Source: Verrucomicrobiales bacterium (GTDB lineage Bacteria > Verrucomicrobiota > Verrucomicrobiia > Verrucomicrobiales > DEV007). From it: a stretch of DNA of 64,000 nucleotides. Below are positions 43,794 to 52,198 of this stretch, in pieces (position 1 is the first letter of the stretch; each line of letters begins with the position of its first letter). The translations under genes and the position numbers were made by a program. The notes below the pieces were generated by a model. It did no database searches. It was given only the letters and a program-made list of their open reading frames with translations, and was not told the DNA's origin. Location: contig JARGPH010000006.1 of assembly GCA_029213065.1 (NCBI GenBank), forward strand, positions 1 through 64,000, read 5' to 3'.

Positions 43794-45728
43794 TTAACGG
43801 CGTTTCTTTTTGCCTTTGGTGTGGCGGTCGCCTTTTTCTCCGGGCATTTTGGTTCGGCTCTTCGCGCCGCCGGGACCGGGTGAACCTCCTGCTGCTTTCG
43901 CTTTTTGAGCGGCTTCAGCCTGCTCCTGCATTCTCGCCATGAACCCTTTTTTGCCTGAGGTTGCTTTCTTTTTCAATTCAGGCTCAGGCATTTTGTTCAT
44001 GAGCCAGGTCTGAAGGATGGAGAAGGCGTTCGAAGTCGTCCAGTAGAGAGCGAGTGCTGCCGCGAAGTTGTAACAGATCACGAGGAAGATCAGCGGCATG
44101 AACATGAAGATCATCTGCTGCGTCTTATCACCGGTTTTAGGAGTGATTGCGATCTGAATGAAACTCGTCACTCCCATGAGGATGGGAAGAAGGTTGAAGG
44201 GAATGTCGAGTCCGGGAATCGTGAAGAGATAGTCGGGCATCGAGAGGTCATCGACCCAGAGGAAAGATTCGTGTCGCAGTTCCACGGCGCTCCAGAGCAT
44301 GCGGTAGAAGGCGAGGAAAACGGGCAGCTGGATGAACATGGGGAGACAGCCGCCGAGGGGATTGATGCCGTAGGTCTGATACAGCTTCATCGTCTCCTGG
44401 TTCATCTTCTGAGGATCGTCCTCATACTTCTCCTTAATTTCCTTCATCAACGGCGTCAGCTTGGACATCCGTTTCATGCTTCGTGCCGATTTGGCGTAGA
44501 CCGGCCAGATGAGGAGGCGGATCAGGATTGTGATGATGATGATCGCAATCCCGTAGTTTCCGACGAGGCCATTGAGCGCTACGAGGCCCATGATGAGCCA
44601 GGAGGCGAGGGGTTTGATCGCCCAGCCGAAGAGGAAACCGAAAATCGGAATCGCGTCGTAGTGCATGACCCGTTCGCGCTGGTCTCCGAGGCCTTTGAGG
44701 CGGGAGAATTCCTTCGGCCCGAGGTAGATGCTGTAGCTAAGGGTCTTTTGATCGCCCGGGTTCAGCGAGAGGTCGGGAAGTCCCACACCCATTTCGGCGG
44801 CGAACATGCGCTTTTTGAGAGAGGAGGCTTCGTCGTCCTCGACGACAACCGGGAAGCGGCTGGCCCAGAGCTTGGTAGCATAGGGCTCCTCGGCGCGAAT
44901 CATCGTAGTGAAAAACTGATCGTTCACTCCGGCCCAGTCGAGTTGCTCGACCCCGAAGGAGTCCGAAGGGATGAGGCCTTTTCCGAAAATGCCGAGGGTC
45001 TTCTTCTCGCGACCGAAGTGGTCGACGGTTTCGTAGTCAAACTCACCGCTTTGATCCATCCAATACATGCCGATCTGCATGGACATTTCATTGAGGTGCA
45101 GCGGTGCCGCTGACCCGGTGTAGAGGTAGTTGTTCGCAAAGTTCAGCGGGGTTTCCGCTGTATTCTTCACCGTCAGCTCCATGAGGACTTCGTGCGAATC
45201 GTATTCCGTGCCGGTGGGCAGGGTGAAGGTTTTCGTCAGTTCAAAGCCTGCCGCGGTCGTCGTTTTGAAGGTTGCCGAGGTGGCGTCCTGCGAGACAAAT
45301 TCCCAGTTGGTTGAGTCAAAGAGACCGGGGCCTTCCGAAAGAACCGCGACCCCGTTTGAGGCGGTGCGGTTGATCGTGATGTTCTCATCGCCTTCGATAA
45401 AGCGTTTGTGATCGCGCAGTTCGGCGACGCGAATTCCCGCCCCGCGAGTCGTGAGATGGAGTTTTACGCCGTCGTTCTCAAGAACGGATTCTTTTGCTTC
45501 CGCTTCAGGTGCAGCCGCTGTCGCAGCCGTTCCCGGTGCGCCTGTCGCAGCGGCGGGGGAAGTTCCGGCGCTCTTGGGATCCGCCGCCGGAGGAGCATTG
45601 GCGGCTTCGATCTCAGCGAGACGCGCGCGTTCTTCGGCTTGTTTGACTGCCTCTTTGGAGCTCCACCAGCCCCATCCGAAAAGCAATCCGAGGCAAACAA
45701 GTGCCCCAATCCAGGATGTTCGATCCAT
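43794..45728 (-). CDS. yidC: membrane protein insertase YidC
   Basis: Inserts and folds inner-membrane proteins with or without SecYEG. A start helix (MDRTSWIGALVCLGLLFGWGW) is followed by an Ala/Pro-rich linker and a large periplasmic P1 domain (about 75-345). The five-helix core starts near 375 (PIFGFLFGWAIKPLASWL) and has LLIWPVYAKSARSM, GGCLPMFIQLPVFLAFY and PLIFLVICYNFAAALALYW. The C-terminal ~55 residues are strongly basic, like the ribosome-binding tails described for some YidC proteins, including Rhodopirellula. ATG at 45728 was chosen over GTG at 45737. Confidence 0.96.
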   Translation of the reverse strand: MDRTSWIGALVCLGLLFGWGWWSSKEAVKQAEERARLAEIEAANAPPAADPKSAGTSPAAATGAPGTAATAAAPEAEAKESVLENDGVKLHLTTRGAGIRVAELRDHKRFIEGDENITINRTASNGVAVLSEGPGLFDSTNWEFVSQDATSATFKTTTAAGFELTKTFTLPTGTEYDSHEVLMELTVKNTAETPLNFANNYLYTGSAAPLHLNEMSMQIGMYWMDQSGEFDYETVDHFGREKKTLGIFGKGLIPSDSFGVEQLDWAGVNDQFFTTMIRAEEPYATKLWASRFPVVVEDDEASSLKKRMFAAEMGVGLPDLSLNPGDQKTLSYSIYLGPKEFSRLKGLGDQRERVMHYDAIPIFGFLFGWAIKPLASWLIMGLVALNGLVGNYGIAIIIITILIRLLIWPVYAKSARSMKRMSKLTPLMKEIKEKYEDDPQKMNQETMKLYQTYGINPLGGCLPMFIQLPVFLAFYRMLWSAVELRHESFLWVDDLSMPDYLFTIPGLDIPFNLLPILMGVTSFIQIAITPKTGDKTQQMIFMFMPLIFLVICYNFAAALALYWTTSNAFSILQTWLMNKMPEPELKKKATSGKKGFMARMQEQAEAAQKAKAAGGSPGPGGAKSRTKMPGEKGDRHTKGKKKRR

Positions 45729-45758
45729 GTTTTTCACAGCAATGGTGTCTTTCTAAGT

Positions 45759-46076
45759 CTAAGGTTTTAAATTGTCTGAGTGCGGAATATCGCACTTCCG
45801 GCGGCCTACATAAGCGGCTTCCGGGTGTTCCGCCACATATTCTTCCCAACCCGGAGGCGGATCATGTCCGAGACCTCCCCAGGGGTTGCATCGTAAAATT
45901 CTACAAAAGCCCTGCCAGGACCCTTTGAGCGCGCCGTTCACCGTAACCGCGTCGATGAAATACTGGGAGCACTGGGGGGTGAAGCGGCAGCCGCTGAAGG
46001 GCCCGCAAATAAAATGAAGCGGTGTGGAAATCACCACCTGGTAGATGCGAACGAGAAATATGAGGATCGCTTTCAC
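45759..46076 (-). CDS. yidD: membrane protein insertion efficiency factor
   Basis: Small membrane-associated protein thought to assist YidC. Contains the full family signature: FLVRIYQVVISTPLHFICG, GCRFTPQCSQYFIDAV and GFCRILRCNPWGGLGHDP. The start is GTG (46074-46076); no ATG is near. It lies 5 bp after rnpA and 30 bp before yidC. The 105 residues are slightly longer than the usual 80-90. Confidence 0.93.
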   Translation of the reverse strand: MKAILIFLVRIYQVVISTPLHFICGPFSGCRFTPQCSQYFIDAVTVNGALKGSWQGFCRILRCNPWGGLGHDPPPGWEEYVAEHPEAAYVGRRKCDIPHSDNLKP

Positions 46077-46081
46077 TTTCT

Positions 46082-46441
46082 TCAGTCAGTCGCAGGTTGC
46101 ATCAGGCCGGATTGGTGGAGCATCCATTTCCACTCTTTCTCCAATTGTTCGGAAGTCGCCTCTGCAGCACGAAAGCGTGCGATGACGACGAGTCGGAAAC
46201 CGGGGCGAATACGTTCGCCGGTGCGGTGGATGATCCCGCGTATGCGACGTCTCACCCGGTTGCGAACGACGGCACCACCGATCTTTTTTGTGGTGATGAG
46301 TCCCAGCTTGAACGGTTCGCTCATGCTTTTATCCGCGAGGAACCCGAGCACGAGGAATTTTCCTCGTATCGATTTCCCTTCCTTGCGGACACGAAGAAAC
46401 TCCGATCGTGATCGAATTCTTCGTGTGCGGGGGATCTTCAT
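46082..46441 (-). CDS. rnpA: ribonuclease P protein component
   Basis: Protein subunit of RNase P, which trims the 5' leader of tRNAs. The conserved basic helix RNRVRRRIRGIIHR (about 60-74), the preceding LGLITTKKIGGAVV, and the phenylalanine/arginine pattern FRLVVIARFRAAEA are clear. The 119 residues match the family. It follows rpmH by 86 bp and precedes yidD in the usual order. Confidence 0.94.
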   Translation of the reverse strand: MKIPRTRRIRSRSEFLRVRKEGKSIRGKFLVLGFLADKSMSEPFKLGLITTKKIGGAVVRNRVRRRIRGIIHRTGERIRPGFRLVVIARFRAAEATSEQLEKEWKWMLHQSGLMQPATD

Positions 46442-46527
46442 GGCCCCGGAACCGGTGAATCACCGGTATTGGCTGGTAACAGCACCGACAGGCATTTCCT
46501 TCCCTGAAAACCGGGAAGAGGAAACGA

Positions 46528-46713
46528 CTACTTCGTGTTGTGCTGAACCGTGTGGCGCTTGTACTGAAGCTCAGCACCTTTAGGCACAAGGCGCTTACGT
46601 CCCTTTTGGCGGCGACGCTTGATGAGATCGCGTCCTGCTTTGGTTGACATACGTACGCGAAAACCGTGCTGATTTTTACGTGTGCGCTTGGATGGTTGAT
46701 AGGTCCGTTTCAT
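46528..46713 (-). CDS. rpmH: 50S ribosomal protein L34
   Basis: Basic small ribosomal protein with the full signature [20 protein letters not shown] and [17 protein letters not shown]. The 61 residues exceed the usual 44-47 owing to a C-terminal extension ([18 protein letters not shown]). It heads the rnpA-yidD-yidC block. In many bacteria dnaA and oriC lie beside rpmH, but no DnaA-box cluster was seen in the 150 bp upstream. Confidence 0.95.
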   Translation of the reverse strand: MKRTYQPSKRTRKNQHGFRVRMSTKAGRDLIKRRRQKGRKRLVPKGAELQYKRHTVQHNTK

Positions 46714-46863
46714 CGTTCCGAATGTAAATTGGCTGTTCCCCCGGGTCTTTTGTCTCTACAAATGCCGCTTGTTTATCAATCGGCGCAACCATGATGGGAG
46801 GGCCGGAACAATAAAAGCGGAGATCGAATTGTCAACGAGACTTATGCAATGAGTTTTCAGAGA

Positions 46864-48348
46864 TTATTCAAGCCTCTGAAGCTGTCCGATGCCGTAGTTG
46901 GTAAGCTGCTGGTTCACCACTTTGGAGGCGCGGTCGTCGACGTAGATAATTTTCGGGAAATCGCTGAACTCGATCACGTGGATCCCGTCTGCAGGCGGGG
47001 TTGAAATAGCTCTCGCGAGATCCTGGATGTTTTTGATGGTTTGCCCGTTCACATCCGTGATGATGGCTGAGTTGATGCCTTCGTAGCCGAGGGTGCTCGG
47101 GGTTTTGAGGACATTGCTGAGGAATACGAGCTTCTCACGGCCCTCTGCTTCAAACGGCTCCGGATTGGCGTTTGCGTGGACGAGCTTGAACGGGGCCCGG
47201 TTCGGCCATTCGTCGCCCCAGCTCTGAAGATACGGGAGGGTGAGTTCCTGAAAGATGAGGCCACCGAAAATGAGGTATTTCGGCCCGCGATCGAACATGT
47301 AGGGATCGATGAGGTAGTCTTCGGGGAGCTTTCTGGCGAGCTCGACGTCGATGCTCATGGGTTCGCCGTCGCGAATCACTTCGACTTTGACGACGTCGCC
47401 GGTCCGGGCGTCTCCTCTCACGATGTGCGAGAAGCTGAGTTTTCCGTATTCGGCGTGCTCGTAGTTGCCGCGTGAATCAATCGGGTGGCCGTCGATCGAA
47501 AGAATGACGTCTCCCTTCTTGATGCCCGCCTTGTCGGCGGAACCTTCTTTGGCGATGTTTCGCACGAAAATGCCACCGTCTTTGTCTTTGATTCCGACAA
47601 AGTCGCGCAGCGTTTCGTCGAGCGTCTGCGAGAAGCTGATACCGAGATTGGGAAATCCCTTGTAATCACCATCCTCGAGATCGGCGAGGAATTTTTCGAT
47701 GATGGGGGTCGGGAGGACGTTGGCGGTTTGTTCCTTCGAGGAATAGCTGAGAAGCATTCCGGCAAGCTTGCCTCCTTTAATGACAGGGAGGGTGAAGCTG
47801 TTCACGCGGGACTGAAGGGAGCCTTTGACTTGATAGAGCATGAAGACGGAGTCGGGGATGAAGTAGCGGCCCACGGTGACGCGCAGCACTTCAACCCCGG
47901 TGGAAACGCCGTCCCCGTTGTCTTCGATTTGCCAGACATCGAGTTGGTCGCCCGCCTTGGTTGAGCTCCCCAGTTCGAGCGGGGTGAGTCCTTCGAAAAC
48001 GGCGGTGTCGGAGTTGGCAGGCTCGAGAACGGCAAGATTGGCTTCGTAGTCGATTCCGGCGATTTTCGCAGGGACCCGGGCTCCGCTTGAGGGGTGCTCC
48101 AGTTCGAGGAAAGTGGAGTTGACGCACATTTCAGCGGTGATGAGGACGCGATTGTTGCTCAACAGTGCCCCGAGGCCGCGTCTCGGAGTCGGTGCTCCTT
48201 TCTCCCAGGGGCGGAGAAAGCTGTAGCTCTGGAGTGTTGCGTTGACGCGAACGATGGAATTTTCGGGCGACGAATCCTGAGCGCTTACGGAAAGGGCGCT
48301 GAGGCCGAAGCAGGAAACCGTTACGAGAAGGGTTTTGATAAAAGACAT
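46864..48348 (-). CDS. degenerate trypsin/PDZ protein (pseudoprotease)
   Basis: Signal peptide 1-23, then a DegP/HtrA-like trypsin fold (about 30-240) and a PDZ domain (about 245-345, GIFVRNIAKEGSADKAGIKKGD). A second PDZ-like region lies near the C-terminus (IITDVNGQTIKNIQDLARA). The catalytic His position reads TAEMCV instead of TNAHVV, and the Asp position reads NLAVL instead of DLALL. The Ser region VNSFTLPV has lost the GNSGGP motif. It is probably inactive and may act as an adaptor for its active neighbour, 52 bp upstream on the same strand. Length 494. Confidence 0.85.
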   Translation of the reverse strand: MSFIKTLLVTVSCFGLSALSVSAQDSSPENSIVRVNATLQSYSFLRPWEKGAPTPRRGLGALLSNNRVLITAEMCVNSTFLELEHPSSGARVPAKIAGIDYEANLAVLEPANSDTAVFEGLTPLELGSSTKAGDQLDVWQIEDNGDGVSTGVEVLRVTVGRYFIPDSVFMLYQVKGSLQSRVNSFTLPVIKGGKLAGMLLSYSSKEQTANVLPTPIIEKFLADLEDGDYKGFPNLGISFSQTLDETLRDFVGIKDKDGGIFVRNIAKEGSADKAGIKKGDVILSIDGHPIDSRGNYEHAEYGKLSFSHIVRGDARTGDVVKVEVIRDGEPMSIDVELARKLPEDYLIDPYMFDRGPKYLIFGGLIFQELTLPYLQSWGDEWPNRAPFKLVHANANPEPFEAEGREKLVFLSNVLKTPSTLGYEGINSAIITDVNGQTIKNIQDLARAISTPPADGIHVIEFSDFPKIIYVDDRASKVVNQQLTNYGIGQLQRLE

Positions 48349-48399
48349 GGCAAAAATGGTAGTGACGTTAATGGGAGTGCCGGATAATTGGCGATTGGA

Positions 48400-50154
48400 T
48401 CAGGCGGCTTTCTTTTCCTCTTCAGCTTCGGCAGTCGGTGTTTCCTGCTCTTCCTTTTCCGGATTAATTTCTTCGCCGTCCTCGTCGAAGAGATCCTTGA
48501 GCTGAAGAATTTCGGGCTCTTCAATAAAGTGGTCGAATCCAACGTTGTATTTCGCTTTGACCCGCTCGTGGGCAATCGCGGATTCTTTGCGTTTCAAAAC
48601 GAGGGGACGTCCTTCGCCGATCAGTCGAATGACGTGGTAATCCTCGTGGCCTTCTTCGTGAAAATCGCCGTGGAAGGCATCGAAGACATCCTGAAGGAGT
48701 CGGATCTTCTTGCCGTTAATCTCGTCGACGACCTTGTGCACATATGACTGCAGGTGAGTGTTAGTGGTGTCGGGAAGCACTTCAGTAAGGGCGATGACCT
48801 GGGGGCGTTCGCGGTAAAGTTCGTCTTGGCTGTAGTAGTTGTAGAAATAGCGGGTCTCGAGGTCGGTGACGGAGTGGGCTGCCATCATATTGCGATCCAG
48901 TGGCTGAAACTGAAGGCCAGCGTAGAGGACAAAGTTAGGGAGCTTGTCATACTGGCTCGCCTGAATGAGGTAGGGGATGAAACGCTTGAGTTCGAGGATG
49001 ACTTCCTTGCGGCTGCCGTCTCTCCAGATTTCAAGGTCAACGGTGTCGCCTGCAAATTTGCGTTCGATGATCTCGTTGAGGTCAACGCGTTCGCCTTCGA
49101 TTTCGATGAAGCCGTCGGAGGCGATGGGGTGACCATCGATAGAGAGGAGGACGTCTTTGGTTTCAAGGATGCCCCCGGCGGAACCGGAAACGTCAGCGAC
49201 GGCGACCATCACGCCGATGCCGTCATTGGGGAGGCCGAGGGCGCGTCGCTGGGCGGGGTTGAGAATATTGAGGAGGCTCGTCGCGATGTCGACGTAGTGA
49301 TCGTAGCTGCCGTCTTCGACATCTTTGAGGAATCGTTCGATCACGGGGACGGGGATCATGTAGCCGGTGTTCTGCGCGACGGAACCGGAGTAGCCCTGGA
49401 AGGCAACGCCGACGACCTGATTGTTCTGGAGGACGGGACCACCGGAGTTTCCGGGGTTGATTGCGGCATCGACCTGGATCGCGAGGTGATTGTCGACACT
49501 CGAGTGGCTGTAAGCACGGAAGTCGATTCGTGAGACAACGCCCCGTGTTACCGAGATGCGCTCACCGCCGATGGGGTAGCCTACTGCAACGACGGTGGTG
49601 TTCAGTTTGGGAAGTCCTCCTATATAAAGAGGGGTGAGGTCTTTGAAAGCGGAGTCAAATTCGGTATCCGACTCCAGTTCGAGGAGAGCGAGGTCGCAAT
49701 CGTGAGCGACATTGACGACGCGGGCCTTGTAGGGTTTCGGGTCGCTGACTTTTTTAATGTAGATGAGGCGGCTGTTGCTGACAACGTGTGCGTTGGTGAG
49801 GAAGCGGTTCGGTCCGATGAGGAAGCCGGTTCCATTGCCGCTTCCCATTCCGCCGATATTCCATGGGACGCGGAAGTTTGGCTGTTTGGTGTCTACCTCG
49901 ACACGCACGATGGCATCGAAATCGATTTCCGAGATATCAGCCTGCTGTGATTCGGGAATAGTCACATCCGCTGAAGGCGCCGTCGGCGGGGTGATAGGGC
50001 CCGGAACGAGGACAGGTGTTTCCGTCGCCGGGGCGAGTCTCGGGCCGGGGGCGGGAGCGGATGTAGTCTGAGCCAAAACGTAAGCGGTGTTCGCGGCCAG
50101 AAGGAGGCTCACGATCAATGTGGAGCGGGAAAAGAAAGGATTGAGGGCTTTCAT
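48400..50154 (-). CDS. DegP/HtrA-like serine protease with PDZ domain
   Basis: Exported protein (signal peptide about 1-29) with a Pro-rich linker and a trypsin domain (about 80-300). The triad is complete: His123 (LTNAHVV), Asp154 (DCDLALLEL) and Ser237 (NPGNSGGPVL). One PDZ domain follows (about 305-410). The last 180 residues hold a second PDZ-like region and a charged tail rich in Glu/Lys. It probably degrades or chaperones misfolded periplasmic proteins. ATG at 50154 was preferred over GTG at 50187 because of the signal peptide. It sits just upstream of the degenerate homologue. Confidence 0.88.
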   Translation of the reverse strand: MKALNPFFSRSTLIVSLLLAANTAYVLAQTTSAPAPGPRLAPATETPVLVPGPITPPTAPSADVTIPESQQADISEIDFDAIVRVEVDTKQPNFRVPWNIGGMGSGNGTGFLIGPNRFLTNAHVVSNSRLIYIKKVSDPKPYKARVVNVAHDCDLALLELESDTEFDSAFKDLTPLYIGGLPKLNTTVVAVGYPIGGERISVTRGVVSRIDFRAYSHSSVDNHLAIQVDAAINPGNSGGPVLQNNQVVGVAFQGYSGSVAQNTGYMIPVPVIERFLKDVEDGSYDHYVDIATSLLNILNPAQRRALGLPNDGIGVMVAVADVSGSAGGILETKDVLLSIDGHPIASDGFIEIEGERVDLNEIIERKFAGDTVDLEIWRDGSRKEVILELKRFIPYLIQASQYDKLPNFVLYAGLQFQPLDRNMMAAHSVTDLETRYFYNYYSQDELYRERPQVIALTEVLPDTTNTHLQSYVHKVVDEINGKKIRLLQDVFDAFHGDFHEEGHEDYHVIRLIGEGRPLVLKRKESAIAHERVKAKYNVGFDHFIEEPEILQLKDLFDEDGEEINPEKEEQETPTAEAEEEKKAA

Positions 50155-50311
50155 ATAAATTCTGTAAAAATTCCCCGTTCGGGTCACAACGGACCGCTAT
50201 CGAGGAGGAGGGAAGTGTAGGGTTCAGAGGACGAAAGTCAACGTTATCGAACTGCCTGTTCGTGTGAAAATTCGGATAATTTTAGTCCGTCACGCCCGTA
50301 GTGGGAGGAGA

Positions 50312-52090
50312 TCAAGGGAGCTTTGGCCGGGGAGGTGGTGCTGTTTCCTCGGGTTCCTCGTCTCCGGGGTAGGCGTTGTGTAACGTGATCTGAGTGAACG
50401 GAATTTCCCAGCCATTTTCATTACAGCACTCCACGGCGAGTCGTTGCATCGCGCGAGTGAGGGCCTCGTATCTGGGTGCGTGAATTCCGTCAAAGTCGGC
50501 GATGATCTCGTAGTCGAGGGAGGAGGCACCGGCGCTGGCGAATTCAACTCTGAGGCTGAGCAGTGAATCCCGGTCTTCGATGATCGTGTAGATTCCCTTG
50601 GTGATGTAGGCCCAGAGGATTTCGGGGATCTTGCCGGTGCAGTCAGCTTGATGCTTGTAATCAATTCCGAAAGTCGACTTGATGCGGAAATTCTGGGAAA
50701 GATTCTTCGGCGCTTTCGCGAGGAAATCAGTGGTGGGGATCGTAATTTTCGCCCCGCCGAGTTTCACGAGCTGGACGTATTCAGGCGTTTGTGCGATGAC
50801 GCGTCCCCGTCCTTCATCGGGAAGCTCGACCCAGTCGCCTTCATGGCAGGGGAACCACAGTTCGCCCTCTTCGCTGATGGGTCTTGAAATGTGATCAGCG
50901 AGAGCCCGGACCGGCAATCTGAGGAGGCCGCCCCGGAGATGATCGTTGATCAGAATCGAATAGAAGCTCAATCGCTCGACCCGCCAGGGCAGCCCGTTTA
51001 CGATGACCCTTTCGCCCTCGCGCACCTCCCCGAGATTGAGAAGAATTCGCGCGTGGTCGTAGAATTTCGGGAGACTGTTTTTAGCGGCGAGGATAACGCC
51101 GACGAGAATAATGATCGCGAGACCCATGAGGACCCAGTCGCCGGTCGCGTAGAGAACGATGAGTGATGCGATGACCGCTCCGATCAGTGAAAAGACGTTC
51201 AGTCCCACATCGATGAGGCGAATGTAGAAGGGGCGTTTCCCTTTCCTGCGCCAGGGGGCGAGTCGGTCGAGGCGCTGGTGTAGAAAGCGGAACAGGAAAT
51301 AGGTCAGGAAAAAGACAACGAAGCAGAGGAGAAAGTTCTGTCCCCGGCTGCGAAAGAATCCCCGGAAGCCTTCGCTGATCGTGGCAAGGAACGAAGGCTT
51401 GTTTCGCTCGGCCTGCTCAAGTTGATAAGAAATCGCCTGGATCCGGTTTTCGGCCTGATTTTTCCGCTCGGTCCATTTTTGCCTCGTCTCAGCGAGATGG
51501 GTCCGGAGCTCTCCCTCGGTGTCTGAAGGAATATCGCTCAGGTTGACGAGTGCCGTTTCAGTGGTGGTGAGACGTTTTTGCCAACTTGCGAGATCGCTTC
51601 GCAGCGCTTCGATTTCGCGGGGCTTTTCGGTGAGATCTTTTAACTCGGCTATGATGGGTTCGAGGATGCTGTCGAGTTCGTCCCCGAGGACAAAGGTTTC
51701 TTCGGTCGATTGATCATACTCGGCCGTGTCGATGCCCGTGGCGATCGCTTCAAAGTCTGATTTCAATTCCGTTTTGACGGCGGTGAGATCACGAATCTGT
51801 TTGTTTATCGCTTCCTTTTCCACTTCCGGCGCATTGGCGAGAGCGTTGTTGAGTTCCTTGATCCGGTTCTGATTGGTCTTGATCGACTCGAGAACTGAAG
51901 TGAGTGCATCGACGGATTTTTCAGCGTCTGAAGGTTCTTCAGGCACGGTCTCCTTCACCGGCAACGCCACTGCTTCCAATTCAGTAGCGACCGGCCCGGT
52001 CTGAGTCTGCGCAGTGGCCGAACAGTGGAAAAGAAAGAACAGGCAGGCAGTCAGGATTGCTGTTTTCACTGTTACCAAAGGTGGACGCAT
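50312..52090 (-). CDS. MscS-family mechanosensitive channel with coiled-coil domain
   Basis: Exported, with a signal peptide (MRPPLVTVKTAILTACLFF onward), a long coiled-coil region (about 50-255) rich in Glu/Lys/Gln, then a membrane domain with about four helices. It ends with the MscS core (GEVREGERVIVNGLPWRVERLS onward) and a cytoplasmic beta/alpha vestibule. Family members release solutes on osmotic downshift. ATG at 52090 was preferred because it begins the signal peptide; ATG at 52159 is in frame and gives 615 residues. It resembles the larger MscK/KefA-type proteins. Confidence 0.87.
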   Translation of the reverse strand: MRPPLVTVKTAILTACLFFLFHCSATAQTQTGPVATELEAVALPVKETVPEEPSDAEKSVDALTSVLESIKTNQNRIKELNNALANAPEVEKEAINKQIRDLTAVKTELKSDFEAIATGIDTAEYDQSTEETFVLGDELDSILEPIIAELKDLTEKPREIEALRSDLASWQKRLTTTETALVNLSDIPSDTEGELRTHLAETRQKWTERKNQAENRIQAISYQLEQAERNKPSFLATISEGFRGFFRSRGQNFLLCFVVFFLTYFLFRFLHQRLDRLAPWRRKGKRPFYIRLIDVGLNVFSLIGAVIASLIVLYATGDWVLMGLAIIILVGVILAAKNSLPKFYDHARILLNLGEVREGERVIVNGLPWRVERLSFYSILINDHLRGGLLRLPVRALADHISRPISEEGELWFPCHEGDWVELPDEGRGRVIAQTPEYVQLVKLGGAKITIPTTDFLAKAPKNLSQNFRIKSTFGIDYKHQADCTGKIPEILWAYITKGIYTIIEDRDSLLSLRVEFASAGASSLDYEIIADFDGIHAPRYEALTRAMQRLAVECCNENGWEIPFTQITLHNAYPGDEEPEETAPPPRPKLP

Positions 52091-52198
52091 GGCGTATCTT
52101 CTCATTGAACCGCAATTTATACCAGTGTAGAGAGATGTTTCCCCGTTAGTGCGAATCATACGTTTAACTTTCCAGACGTCACCCTCACCTCCCCCGAA

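Noticed and set aside
46714-46863. Possible oriC beside rpmH
   Set aside because: No cluster of TTATCCACA-like DnaA boxes and no AT-rich unwinding region were seen, and dnaA is not adjacent.
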